Positions 1-12,600 of a stretch of 64,000 nucleotides of DNA are shown piece after piece. The stretch is from assembly GCF_019801965.1 (NCBI RefSeq), contig NZ_JAHVIA010000006.1, forward strand, positions 344,710-408,709. The letters are read 5' to 3'. The notes below the pieces were generated by a model. That model did no database searches and had not been told where the DNA came from. It was given only the letters and a program-made list of their open reading frames with translations. Source of the stretch: Salipiger bermudensis. Its GTDB lineage: Bacteria; Pseudomonadota; Alphaproteobacteria; Rhodobacterales; Rhodobacteraceae. Each line of letters opens with the position of its first letter. Position 1 is the first letter of the stretch. Both the position numbers and the translations under genes were made by a program.

Positions 1-3000
1 GGCGCGGTCTACGAATATGTCGGTGCCGATCAGGGTGCCGACCAGAGCTTCCTCTACTCCTCGCGCAGCGACGTGCAGCTCCTCGAGGCCGGCGACCGCA
101 TCCGCCTGCACGAGGATTACGGCATCTGGTCCGAGGGCGACATTCTGATCTATTCCGGCCCCACCCTCGCCTCGACCGAGACCGACCCGCGCGATCCGGG
201 CTACGACCCGATCGTGCTCTTCGACGTGCTCGATGCCCAGCCCGGCGACTTCACCCTCGGCAACGCCGCGCTCAGCATCGATCTCAGCGACGCAGCGCAG
301 GATTATGCCAACAATGCCGACTGGCAGCTGAAGGACGACACCCTGCCCGAGGGCAGCGTCACCGCCGGCGGCAGCATCACCGTCTCGGCCTCCGACAACG
401 CGCATATCCGCGCCGACAGCAATATCGAGATCTCGGCGGTCGTCTCCAACAACATGGACGCCTTCACCGCGCTGGCCAATCAGGCGCTGCAGAACGAGTA
501 TGTCTACACCTCGTTCTCGGGCAGCCAGACCCTGATCGAAGGCAACGTAATCTATATCGGCTCCAACGGCGGCGCCGAGGCCGGCAAGTACTACCAGTAT
601 TCCGGCCCGATCCAGAGCTACGATCTCGCCGACATCCCGGGGCTCGGCCTCGACGACGAAGACAACTGGACGCTGCTCAACGGCACTGTCGAGCCGCAGG
701 ACATCTTCCCCAATGTCGGCAACCTCGCCGAGAGCAATTCGCGCGCGGTTGGTGGCATCGTGGTTACCAACGACGTGCGCTCCGAGGCCCGCGCCAGCGT
801 CGACGCCATCGACCTGACGGCGACCTCCGGCGACATCACCGTTTCTTCCGAGGCCGATGCCACCATGCTGGCGCGCCTCACCTCCAACGTCACCTCCTCG
901 GGCGGCAGCGCCTGGGGCACCGGCGAGTCGCTCGCGGTCAACGCCACCATCTCCACCAACATGGTGCGCGCCTCGGCCAACACGCTGGTGCGCGACAGCG
1001 TGCTCGACGCGGGCGGCGCCATCGACATCCTCGCCGACAACCGCGCCGTGCTCGACGCCACCACCCAGACCGAGACCAACACCGGCGACACCGGCGTCGG
1101 TGTGACGCTGGCGTTCAACACGCTGGGCTGGGAGGCCTCGAACCTGCTGTTCAACGCGGTCGACGCGCTGGTCGGCGATCCGCTGATCTCCGAGGCGCTC
1201 GACGGCGAAGACCCGTCGATGGCCCGCGCGCTGGTGATCGACAGCGGCCTCGCCGCCGGCACCGACATCACCGTCGAGGCGCTCTCGACCGAGAAGCTCA
1301 ACGCCACAGTGTCGAACTCCACCGTCTCCGAGGCCTCGGCCCAGACCGACGCCACCGGCAAGAGCGTCGGCGTGGTGCTGGCCTCGAACAAGGTGAGCGG
1401 CCGCGCCTACGCGGTGATCGACAACGAAGACGCCCCTGCCCAGACCGAGATCAGCGCCGGCGGCAGTGTCACCGTGCGCGCCAGCGACGAGATCGGCCTG
1501 TGGTCGAACTCCAAGCTGGTCAGCAGCTCGACCACCACCAACGATGGCGGTCAGGCGGTCGCGGCAGAGACCGTCAACGATCTCCAGCAGGCCGACTGGC
1601 TGGCGCTGAGCGGCGCCGGCACGCAGGAGGTCACGGTCAAGTTCGGCGAGCTGGTGCGGCTCGACGACGGCTATAGCGGCGGCGGCGTCGCGGGCGGGGT
1701 CTACGAGTATCTGGGGACCGAAAGCATCATCGATATCAATGATGTAAACTACGAGGACAAGAACCTCTGGAAGCCCACGCAGGTGACGCAGGGCATCCCG
1801 AGCTTCGGCAATGTCTCGAAGAGCGATTCCATCGGCGTCGGCACTCTGGTGGTTCTGAACGACCTGCGCTCCGACGTGCTGGCCGAGATCCGCGGCGCCA
1901 CCGTGGGCGCCGATGACGGCGAGGTGATCGTCGAGGCGATCGAGGATGCCACGATGGAGGCCAATGTCGATGCCTCCACCTCCTCCTCGGGCGGCAGCAA
2001 TCTCGGCGATGGCCAGTCCATCGCCTTCAACGGCGTCATCGCCACCAACGTCCTGCAGGGCGGCGCCGACGCCGCGGTGATCGACAGCGCGCTGAGCGCT
2101 GCCGACGACGGCAGCGGGCTCGGCAACGTCCGCGTCGAGGCGACCAACACCGCGAGCCTCACCGCCAACAACATCGCCATGGTCGGCAGCGGGGACACCG
2201 GCGTCGGCGTTCTCCTGGCCTTCAACTCGGTGGGCTGGGAGCCCTCGAACGTGCTCTTCAACACGATCGACGGCATCGTCGGCGATCCGCTGATCTCCTC
2301 GGCCTTCAACGGCGAGGCCCCGGTCGATGCCGAGGCCTACATCCTGAATTCCAGCGTCAGCGCCGACGGCAAGCTCGAGGTGCTGGCCACCAACGATGCC
2401 GACATCATCGCCATCACCAGCAACGAGGCCACCTCGGCCGCCGCAGCGCTCGAGAATGCCAGCGGCACCGCCGTGGGCGCCATCGTTGCGACCAACAAAG
2501 TCTCCGGCGCGGCCAAGGCCTATATCGACGTGGCCAATCTCCGGCAGGGCGACGGCGAGCAGCGGGTCGAGACCGGCGACCGGGTCATCGCCCTCGACGG
2601 CACGGTCTACGAGTACAGCGGCCCCGAGGCGGTGATCGATCTCTCCGCCGCGACCTTCGGAGCCACGCTCTGGACCAATGTCGGCGACGATACCGGCTAT
2701 GCCAATGACATCGACGCCGGCACCGGCGTCCGGGTCGAGGCCAATGACAGCAACCATATAAATGTCACCAACTCGCTCGAGGTGACCACCACGGTCACCA
2801 ATGACGCCGGGCTCGGGATCATCTTCACTTCGCTCGAAAACGTGGTGAACGAGTATCAATACACCACCCGTTCGGGCGTGCAGCGCGGCGTGACCTTCGG
2901 CGACATGGTCTATATCGCCGACGACTACGACGAGACCAAAGCCGAGCGCGAGGCGCTCTACATCTATTTCGGAGCCAACCAGACCGGCACCGATGTCGAT

Positions 3001-6000
3001 CTCTCGACGCTCGATTACGATGCCGATGCCGACTGGGTGAAGGTCGATCCGCTCGACATCGAGAGCCTGCTGCCGCCGGGCATCAACCTCAACTTCTCGG
3101 AGTCCGACGCCACCGCGGGCGGCGGCATGGTCGCCATGAACGACGTGCGCGGCGGCGTGATCGCCCGCGTCGACGAGGCCACCGTCGACACCGCCACCGG
3201 CGACATCGTCATCATCGCCACCGAGAATGCCGGCATCGAAGCGCACAATATCGGCGACATCGCCGCCGATGGCGGCAGCGCCTTCGGCGAGGGCGGCACC
3301 ACGCTTGCGGTCAACGCGCTCATCGCCACCAACGTGGTGCTCTCGACCGCCGAGGCCTCGCTCGTGGACAGCGATGTCGACAGCGTGCTCGGCGCGGTCA
3401 GCGTCAGCGCAACCAACACCGCGCAGATCGACAGCGACATCGACATGACCACCGTCGCCGAGGGCGGCGGAGAGAGCTATGGCATCGGCGTCACGCTGGC
3501 CTTCAACTCGATCGGGGTGAACAGCCAGAACGTCCTTTTCAACACCATCGACGCGCTCTTCGGCCTGCTGCCCGCCGACGAGACCCCGGCGATGGCCTCG
3601 GCCAGCATCCTGCGCAGCGAGGTCTCCGCCGAGACCGGCGTATCGGTCTCCGCTCTCAGCGACATGGACCTGACCGCCGACATCCTGAACGCGGCGCTCG
3701 CCACCTCGATCGCGCTCGAGGACAACACCTCGATCACCGTGGCGCCCATCGTGGCGCTCAACCGCGGCAGCTCTGGCGCCGAAGCCTTGATCATCGACGC
3801 CCCGATGGTCGAGACCGCGACCGGCGATGTCACGGTATCGGCGCGCGACACCAGCTTCATCCACGCCGAGAACATCGCCGCCTCCGCCTCCATCGCGGTG
3901 GGCACCGGCAAGTCGCTCTCGGTGGCTGTGGCCACCTCGATCGCGCGCAACACCCTGCGCAACACCGTCGATGCGGGCATCGCGTCGAGCGGCGTCGAGG
4001 CCACCACCGGCGAGATCGCCATCATCGCCAGCCGCGACGGGGTCATCGAATCCACCGCGGCCGCCGTCGCCGCCAGCGTCTCGGGCGCGGCGGACGGCAA
4101 TGCCGTGGGCGTCTCGGTCGGCGGCGCGGTCGCGGTCAACCGCCTGTTCGGCGGCGCCGAGGCCAGCATCGTGGACAGCACCCTGGTGGCGGACTCCGTC
4201 TCGATCCAGGCGGAATCCGTCTCGCGCATCGATGCCACCGTGGCTGCCGTGGCGGCTTCGGTCTCGGTCTCGCTCTCCGGCGACAGCACCGCCGTGGCGA
4301 TCGGCGCCTCGGTCTCCGACAACATGATCGGCTGGCAGGACAGCGCCGTCGCCGCCGACCACCAGAGCGACGACGTCACCCCGCTCGCCGAGGGCGACGT
4401 GGTCGAGGTCACCGAGGGCGCCCATCGCGGGCGGTTCTACGAATATGTCGGCGAGGATCAGGCCACCGCCGTCGATCTCTCGATCGAGGATTACGGCGAC
4501 CCACAGAAATGGAAGCAGGTCGGCCTCGTGCGCGAGGGCGCGCTGACCTCGGCGCATCTCGATGACAGCAGCATCACCACCGGGCTCGGCACCGATGCCT
4601 CGCTCGAGATCGAGGCGCTGACCCAGCAGAGCATCAGCTCGCTGGTGCTGGCCGGCGCCGTGGCGGTGGCGGTCGGCAAGTCCGGCCTCGCGGTCGGCGG
4701 CACCGGCAGCTTCTCGCGCAACCGCATCGCGTCGGATGCCGCCGCCTATATCAGCGGCGACGGCGGCAGCACGCTGGAGTTGGCCACCGGCCGGGTGCAG
4801 GCCTTCGACCGCTCCACCATCGACAGCATCACCGGCGCCGCCTCGGTCGCGGTGGGGGTCGGCACCTCGTCCAACGCCACTTCGGTCGCCTTCGGCGTGG
4901 CGATCTCGATGAACGAGATCTCCAACCAGGCCGAGGCCTATGTCGAGGATGCCGATGTCTCGGTGAGCGGCACCGGCGCGGTCGATCCGCTCGACACCGT
5001 CTCGCTGATCGTCTCGGCCGAGACCTCGGCGGGTGAGAGCTTCACCGTCAGCAGCCCCGGCTTCGACGGCGATGATCTCGACGACGCCGCCGAAGAGGCG
5101 ATGGTCAACGACGACAACGGCACGCCCGACGATGACGAGGATGACACCGTTTCGCGCGATGCCTCCGACCTCGCCGGCGACACCGCGATCCTCGACGATC
5201 TGCGCGACGCCCTGAACGGCGAACTCGGCCCGCAGGACCAGATCTCCGCCACCGACACGTTGCGCGTCTCCAGCGCGGGCTTCGGCAAGTGGCTCGCCGT
5301 GGTCGAGGACAGCAATGGCGACGGAGAAGGCGCGGGCCGCAGCTTCCTGCTGGCCTTCGATGGCGGCGACCTGGTGGTCGAGCGCACCACCATCAATGCC
5401 ATCGCCGCCGCCGCTGCCGTTTCGGTCTCGGTCAGCTCCTCCAACTCGATCGCGGTCAGCGGCGCCGGCGCCTATGCCGAGAACGTGGTGACCTCGGCCG
5501 CGCTGGCCCATATCGACGGCGCCACCATCGCCACCACCGGCGACGTGGTGGTCGACGCGCAGGGCGACAGCACCATCAATGCCGCCGTCATCGCCGCCTC
5601 CGCCGCCGTGGCGGTGTCGGGCTCTACCGGCGTCGGCGCCTCCATCGGTGTCGCCATCGCGCGCAACTTCCTCGGGCAGGATCGCTACGGCAACGAGGAC
5701 GCGCTCGAGGTGAAGGCCTATCTCTCCGACAGCAGCGTCAATGCCGGCGGCGATCTCCTCGTCACCGCGGATGCGGCGCAGAGCATCAACGCGCTGACCT
5801 TCGCTGGCTCGGTCGCGGTGTCGGTGGGCTCCACCGGCGTTGCCGTCTCGGGCTCGGGCGTGTGGAACGAGAACGCCATCAATGTCGATGTGCTCGCCGC
5901 GATCGACGGCGATGCCGGCGCCCTCGCGGTTGACACGCAGGGCGACGCGATCACCGTCTCGGCAACCAACAGTTCCGAGATCAACGCCTTCGCGGGTGCG

Positions 6001-6690
6001 GCCTCGGTCGCGGTCGCGGTGGGCAGCACCGGGGTGGGCGTCTCCATCGGTCTCGGCCTTGCCCAGAACGATATCGGCGGCACCGTCATCGCGCGCATCC
6101 AGGACGCCGACGACGGCGTGACCGCGCGCACCGGCGATCTGAGCGTCGCGGCGGACAACGCCGCCAGCATCTCGGCCTTCGCGGGCGCCGCCTCGATCGC
6201 CGCGGGCTTCGGCTCGACCGCCGTCGCGGTCTCCGGCGCCGGCGCCGAGGCCACCAACCGCATCGGCAGTGAGACCCGCGCGCTGATCTCGGGCAGCGAC
6301 GTCACCTCAACGCTGGGCGGTGTCTCCGTCAGCGCCGGGGCCTCGGGCGAGATCGACGCCATTGTGATCGCCGCCTCCGCCGCGGTGGCCGTGGGCCAGA
6401 CCGGCGTCGGTGCCTCGATCGGGGTCGCGGTGTCGCGCAACCTGATCGGCTACGAGCAGGGCGTCGTCGCCTATGGCAACACGACCGGTGACAGCGTGAC
6501 CCAGCTGACGCAGGATGCGACCACCGTCCTGATCGAACAGGGCGCCCGCAAGGGCGACGTCTACCGCTACATCGGGGAGACGGTGACCCAGGCCGACAAT
6601 GTCATCGACGAAGACGGCAACACCGCGCCCTTCGCCCTCAACGCGCAGGATTACGGCAACACCGACCTCTGGGAGCTGGTCAACCTCTCC
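1..6690 (+). repeat. Dispersed Y-x-Y-x-G / D-L / D-Y / W modules in the giant protein
   Basis: A motif of the form G-D-x-V...G-x-x-Y-x-Y-x-G, then D-L, D-Y and a Trp about 20-30 residues later, recurs near nt 1, 82-330, 523-680, 1627-1785, 2560-2690, 2880-3050, 4378-4525 and 6505-6685. Examples are GGVYEYLG, GTVYEYSG, RFYEYVG and DVYRYIG. Some copies are preceded by a Y-x-Y-T-x-x-S-G-x-Q segment. The Gly-Asp/aromatic pattern resembles small carbohydrate-binding modules of the CBM5/12 kind, but that is inference from the motif alone. Confidence 0.6.
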
Positions 6691-9600
6691 GAGGCGGCGG
6701 CCATCGTCGATGCCGCCATCGTCAGCAGCGATGTCACCGCCGATGACGGCGTCATCGTCGATGCGCTGAGCACCCAGGCGATCAAGGCGGCGAGCCTTGC
6801 CGGATCGGTCGCAGTGGCCGGCGGCCAGGTCGGCGTCGCGGTCTCGGGCAGCGGCTCTGCGGTCGAGAACCGCATCAACTCCGACGTCTCGGCCCGCATC
6901 GCCGGCGCCGCGAGCGACGTGCAGGCCGACCACGTGGTGGTCAATGCCGACGACATCTCGACCATCGACGCGGTCTCGGCGGCGATGGCCGTCTCCGCCG
7001 CCTTCGGCCAGACCGGGGTCGCGGTTTCGCTCGGAATTTCCATAGCGATCAACAACATAGCCAATGACGTCACCGCCACCATCGCCGATGGCGCGGTTAG
7101 CACCAGCGGGGCGCAGGGCATCATCATCAGCGCCTCGACCCCCGAGCTGCCGATCGATGCGCCGGTCGCCGATATCGTGATCCCGGTCAGCGTCAGCGAT
7201 CTCGACGATCTCGCGGTCGCGGATATGGACGACGAGGACACCGCCAACGCCGCCGATCTCTCGGGCGATGCGAGCCTCGCGGTCAGCCTGGCCGACGCGC
7301 TCCGGGCGCAGGGCTTCGATCTGGTCGGCACCGTCAAGGTCGCAGCCCTCGAGGAAGGCGAGCGCTGGACCGCCGTCGACGAGGAAGGCAGCTCCGTCGC
7401 GCTCAGCCTGGTGAATGGCCAGATCCTCGCAAGCAAGGCCGGCATCAACGCGGTTTCCGGCGCGGCCGCGCTCTCTGTCGCCGTCGGTCAGGTCGGGGTC
7501 GGCATCGCCGGCGCCGGGGCGGTGGCGCTCAACGCCATCCAGACCAATGTCGCCGCCTCCACCGTGGGTGCCGATCTCACCACCACCGGCAGCGGCGACG
7601 TGGTGATCGACGCGCGCTCGGATGTCGAGATCAACGCCGCCGTTCTGGCGGTCTCCGCCGCCGTGGCCGCGGGCCAGGTGGGCGTCGGCGTGGGCATCGG
7701 CGTCTCGGTGGCTCGCAACTTCATCGGCCGAGACCTCACCGGCGACACCGTCGCCGACAGCGGCGCGGTCTCGGCCTATGCCTCCGACACCACGATGGAT
7801 CTCACCGGCGATCTGACGATCAACGCCGAGAGCGCCCAGTCGATCCGCGCCCTCACCTTTGCCGGAGCCGCCGCGGTTGCCGCCGGTCAGGTTGGCGTGG
7901 GGGTCGCGGGTTCGGGCGCCTATGCCGAGAACGTCATCGACGCGACTACCGAGGCCTATATTGACGGTGATGGCACCGGCATCAGCGCCGACGCGGTGAG
8001 CGTCGCGGCCGAGGACAGCTCGACCATCGACGCCTTCGGCGGATCGGTCGCCGTCGCGGCGGGCTTCGGCATGGTGGGTGTCGCGGTCTCCGCCGGCATC
8101 GGCATCGGCTTCAACGCCATCGGCAGCGATGTACTGGCCGAGATCCGCAACACCGATGACGGCGTCGAGACCACCGTGGGCGACGTCACCGTCGAGGCGA
8201 AGAACACCGCCGCGATCACCGCCGGCACCGCCGCCGCGGCGCTTGCGGTCTCCGGCGGTCTGGTCGGCGTGAGCTTCGCCGGCGCCGGCGCCTATGCCGA
8301 GAACGAGATCACCGGCGCGACCACCGCGCGCATCACCAATGCCACCATCGACGCGCAGGACGACGTGCTGGTCAGCGCCGAGAGCGACGCCACCATCGAC
8401 GCCATCGTGCTCTCCGCCGCTGCGGCCATCGGGGTCGGCGCCGGCGGCTTCGGCGCCTCGATCGGCGTCAGCCTCGCCGAGAACCGCATCGGCAACGGCG
8501 ACAGCACGGGCGTGTTCGCCGCCATCGACGGCAGCTCGGTCACCGCCGGCGGCGATGTCGACGTGCTGGCCAGCATGGACGACGCCACGATCGACGCCAC
8601 CGTCGTGGCGCTTTCCGTCGCCATCGCGGGCGGCGCCGTGGCCGGGGCCGCTGCCGGCAGCGGCTCGGACGCGCTGAACGAGATCGACTACGCCGTCATC
8701 GCCGAGATCGACGACAGCGCCGTGGTGGCCACCGGCAACACCGTCACCGTCGATGCGCAGGACAATTCCGTCATCGACAGCTTCGTCGGTGCCGCCAGCG
8801 TTGCGGGCTCCGCCGGGCTCGTGGGCGGCTCGGTCTCGATCGCCGTCGGCCTGTCGGAGAACAGCGTCGACAACACGATCCGCGCGCAGGTCGACAATTC
8901 CGATGTCACCGCCGCCGATCTCGTGGTCAACGCCGAGGATGACAGCGATACCTACGCCGCCGCCGCGGCCGCTGCCGTCTCGGCCTCGATCTCGCTCGGC
9001 TTCAGCGTCGCCGGCGCCGGCACCGAGGTGCGCGGGCGCAACAGCTCGACCACCGAGGCGCTGGTCTCGGGCAGCGGCACCGACGACGTCCTGACCCTCT
9101 CGGGCGACCTGACCGTGACCGCCGAGGCACGCCCGCGGGTCGAGGCCGAGACCGTCACCGCCTCGCTCTCGCTGGGCTTCGCCGCCTTCGGCGCGGCGGG
9201 CAGCTATGTCGATCTCGACGTGACGCCGGAGGTCACCGCCAGCGTCAGCGGCGTGCTGGTCAACGCCACCGATGTGGAGATCGGCGCCACCTCGCGCACC
9301 GTGGCCGACGGCCTGGCCGTGGGCGTCTCGCTGGCCTCGGGCTTCGCGGCTTCTGCCAACTTCGTCGATGTCGACGTCGCCAGCGACGTGACCGCCACCG
9401 GCGGCGGCACGATGAACGTGGATACGCTGAGCGTCGAGGCACGCACCGGCGAATTCAACAACACCACCAACGCGCAGGCCGAGGCCCATGCCGCTGCCGG
9501 CGGCCTGATCGGCGCCACCTCGACGCTGGCCGAAACCCGGATCGGCGACAGCGTCACCGCGCAGATCGGCGCCAATGCCGACATCACCGCGTTGATCGCC

Positions 9601-12600
9601 GTCGACGTCGCGGCCGTTGCCGACAGCTCGCAATATGCCGATGCCAACTCCGCGGCCTTCGGGCTCGTGGGCATCGGGGCCTCGATCGCCAACGCGGTCG
9701 CCGATGTCAGCTCGCACGCGCTGGTCGGCAACAATGCCGATATCTCCGCCGCGCTGGTCAACATCAGCGCCGATGGCGAGGCCGAGGTTACCGCCGACAC
9801 CCGCGCGGGCTCGGGCGGGGCGGTTGCAGGCGCCGGGGCGGCGCCCACCGCCACCATCGATGCCGACGTGCTGGCGCAGATCAACGACGGCGCCGAGATC
9901 GAGGTCGCGACCAACAACGCCTCGATCCTCGCCTATTATGGCGGCCAGATCGACGAGCTGCCCGGCGGGCTCAACATCACCGCCGCCTTCACCTCGCGCC
10001 CCAACGCGCTGGTCAAGACCGACAGCTACGGCCTGATCGCCGGCAGTGGCGCCGAGGCCAACACCGATGTGACCGCCAACGTGGTGGTGCGTTTCGGCAC
10101 CGATGACGGCGACTCCACCGGCGCCACCGTCACCGCCGAGAGCATCTTCGCCGCGGCGACCAACACCGTCATCAAGGAGGGCGTGAGCGGCAACCATCTC
10201 GACGGCGATGCCGGCGGGCTCGCAAGCGGCGCGCTGTCCTCGTCGCAGATCGACATCGTGCTCAACACCCGCGTGATCATCGACGATCACAGCCAGATCA
10301 CCACCACCGACGCATACGGCAGCTTCACCGCCGAGGCGTTCAACGCGCTCGACATCGAGGATGACGTGGCGCTGTTCACAGCCGGTGCGCTCTCGGGCGC
10401 CGGCGCCTATATCGACCTGCATGCCGACACGCTGCTGGCCGAGGTCGTGGTCGGCGACGACGCGGTGGTCGAGGCCGCGGGCCAGCTGATCTTCGAGGCC
10501 AACGGCCTGCACGAGATCGACCTGCACTCGAAATCCGAGACCTACGGTATCGGCACCGTTGCGCTCGGTCACGCCAAGATCGATCTCGCGCCCGACAACC
10601 TCATCACGATCGGTGGCAGCGTCACCGCCGGCCGCGACATCTACCTGACCGCCGGCACCGACATGGACCGCCGGATCTACGACCACAGCCTGAAGGCGCG
10701 GGTCGACAACTTCGCAGGCTCGCTGATCCCGATCGACGATCTCGAGACCCGCGCGGTGGTCATCACCGACAACACCATCAGCGTGCAGAGCGGCGCCCTG
10801 CTCGAGGGCTTTGCCAACATCAACCTGTTCGCCGACGAGAACGGCGTCGCCAATCTCGACGTGATGGCGAAGGGCGTGAACTGGGCCTCGGCGGTGGGCG
10901 ATGCCATCGACGCGGCGCTCGGCGGCAACAACGCCAATCTCGGGCCGGGCTTCGGCGCGGCGGTGGCGCGTGGCAGCGTGGTCAATGACGGCACGATCCG
11001 TACGGGCGCGCAGCGCCACAAGGATCTGACGATCACCTTCGACAGCGCGACCAACAGCTTTATCGGCACCTCGACCACCAGCGCGGGCGTGCAGACCTGG
11101 ACCTTCGATGCCGGCTCGATCACCGGCCCCGACAGCGCCGGCACCTTCAACCTGACGACCAATGGCCAGGAGTCGGACATTCCCTTCACGGTGCGGCTCG
11201 AGCAGGTCGAGACCACGCGCTCCGCCCAGCTCGACATCGCACGCGAGAACCTCGCGCTCTACAACGTCACCGACAATAACGGCGATCTGGTCAACCCCGA
11301 CCTGGTGGCGTTCTACCAGAGCCAGATCGAGCGCATCCTCGAGGAGATGCTGGCCTTCGGCGAGGCCAACTGGCTCGACAACAACAACAACGGCGTCATC
11401 GACATCGATCAGGACGAGCTGGTGCCGCTTCAGCCGACGGTGCAGGTCATCGAGGTCGATGCGGTCTTCGCGCAGGCCGGCCTCGTCGAGATCATCACCG
11501 ACCAGCTCTACGGCTCGGGCACCTTCGACACCCCGCGCGACGCCTCGATCAACATCACCAACCAGACCGCCGCCTACCTGGTGGTCAACGGGGCCGAGAT
11601 CCCCGAGGTCAATGGCGGGGTCTATTTCAACAGCGTCGACGTCTCGCTGCTGAGCAATCCCGGGACCGCGATCACCGCCGAGAATGCAGAGGTCGTCGAG
11701 GAGGATGGCGGCTACTGGAGCACCATCGCCCCGAACTTCAGCTTTACCGCCGCCTCGACCACGCCTTCGGGCGGGGTCCCCGAGATCAACATCGTCATCG
11801 ATTACGACGCGCTCGGCGCGGTGCTCAACGATGGCGATCTCAACACCAATACCGCGGTCTGGCCCGACCTCTTCATCGAGGGCCCGATCCTGAACCTGCG
11901 CGGCGACATCACGCTCGACAACAATTCGGGCTACGGCTCCTCCACCGGCTCGGTGATCGTCAACGCCGAGGTCAACGGCCTCGACGTGCACATCCTGTCG
12001 AACGGAACCACGATCCTCGACACCGGCGCCACCCAGGATCACCTCGCCGGCGAGCCCTATTCCAAGTGGAAGACCTCGGATCTGACCGGCGACGATTACG
12101 TCAACCGCACCGCCGGCATGCTGAACGCCGAGGCCATCGACCAGACCGCGATCGACGCATTCCTCGCCGTCGAGCCCACCGAGGCCTCGATCACCGGCGA
12201 CCGGATCTACATCGAGAGCCAGTATCTCAACATCAACGGCATCATCCAGTCGGGCGAAGAGGATTTCCACGTCGTCCTCGACGACACCACCCGCGCCAAG
12301 ATCGACGAGCACCGCCAGAGCGGCTCCTCGACGACCATCCTGCTGCCGACCACCAACCCCGATTTCCAGATCTATTTCGACCCGACGGCGAATGCCGGCC
12401 AAGGCGCGGTGCTGGTCACCCCGCTGCGCCCGGGCGGCGGCTATGTCGACATCACCGCGCGGGTGATGAACACCCGCAACGGCGAGATCATCGTCTATGG
12501 CGGCTATCCCGATATCGAGATCACCAACAGCATGGTGTTCGCGAACGGCTACACGCCCGAGATCATCGTGCAGGAGCTCGACGCCACCACCCGCGGCATC

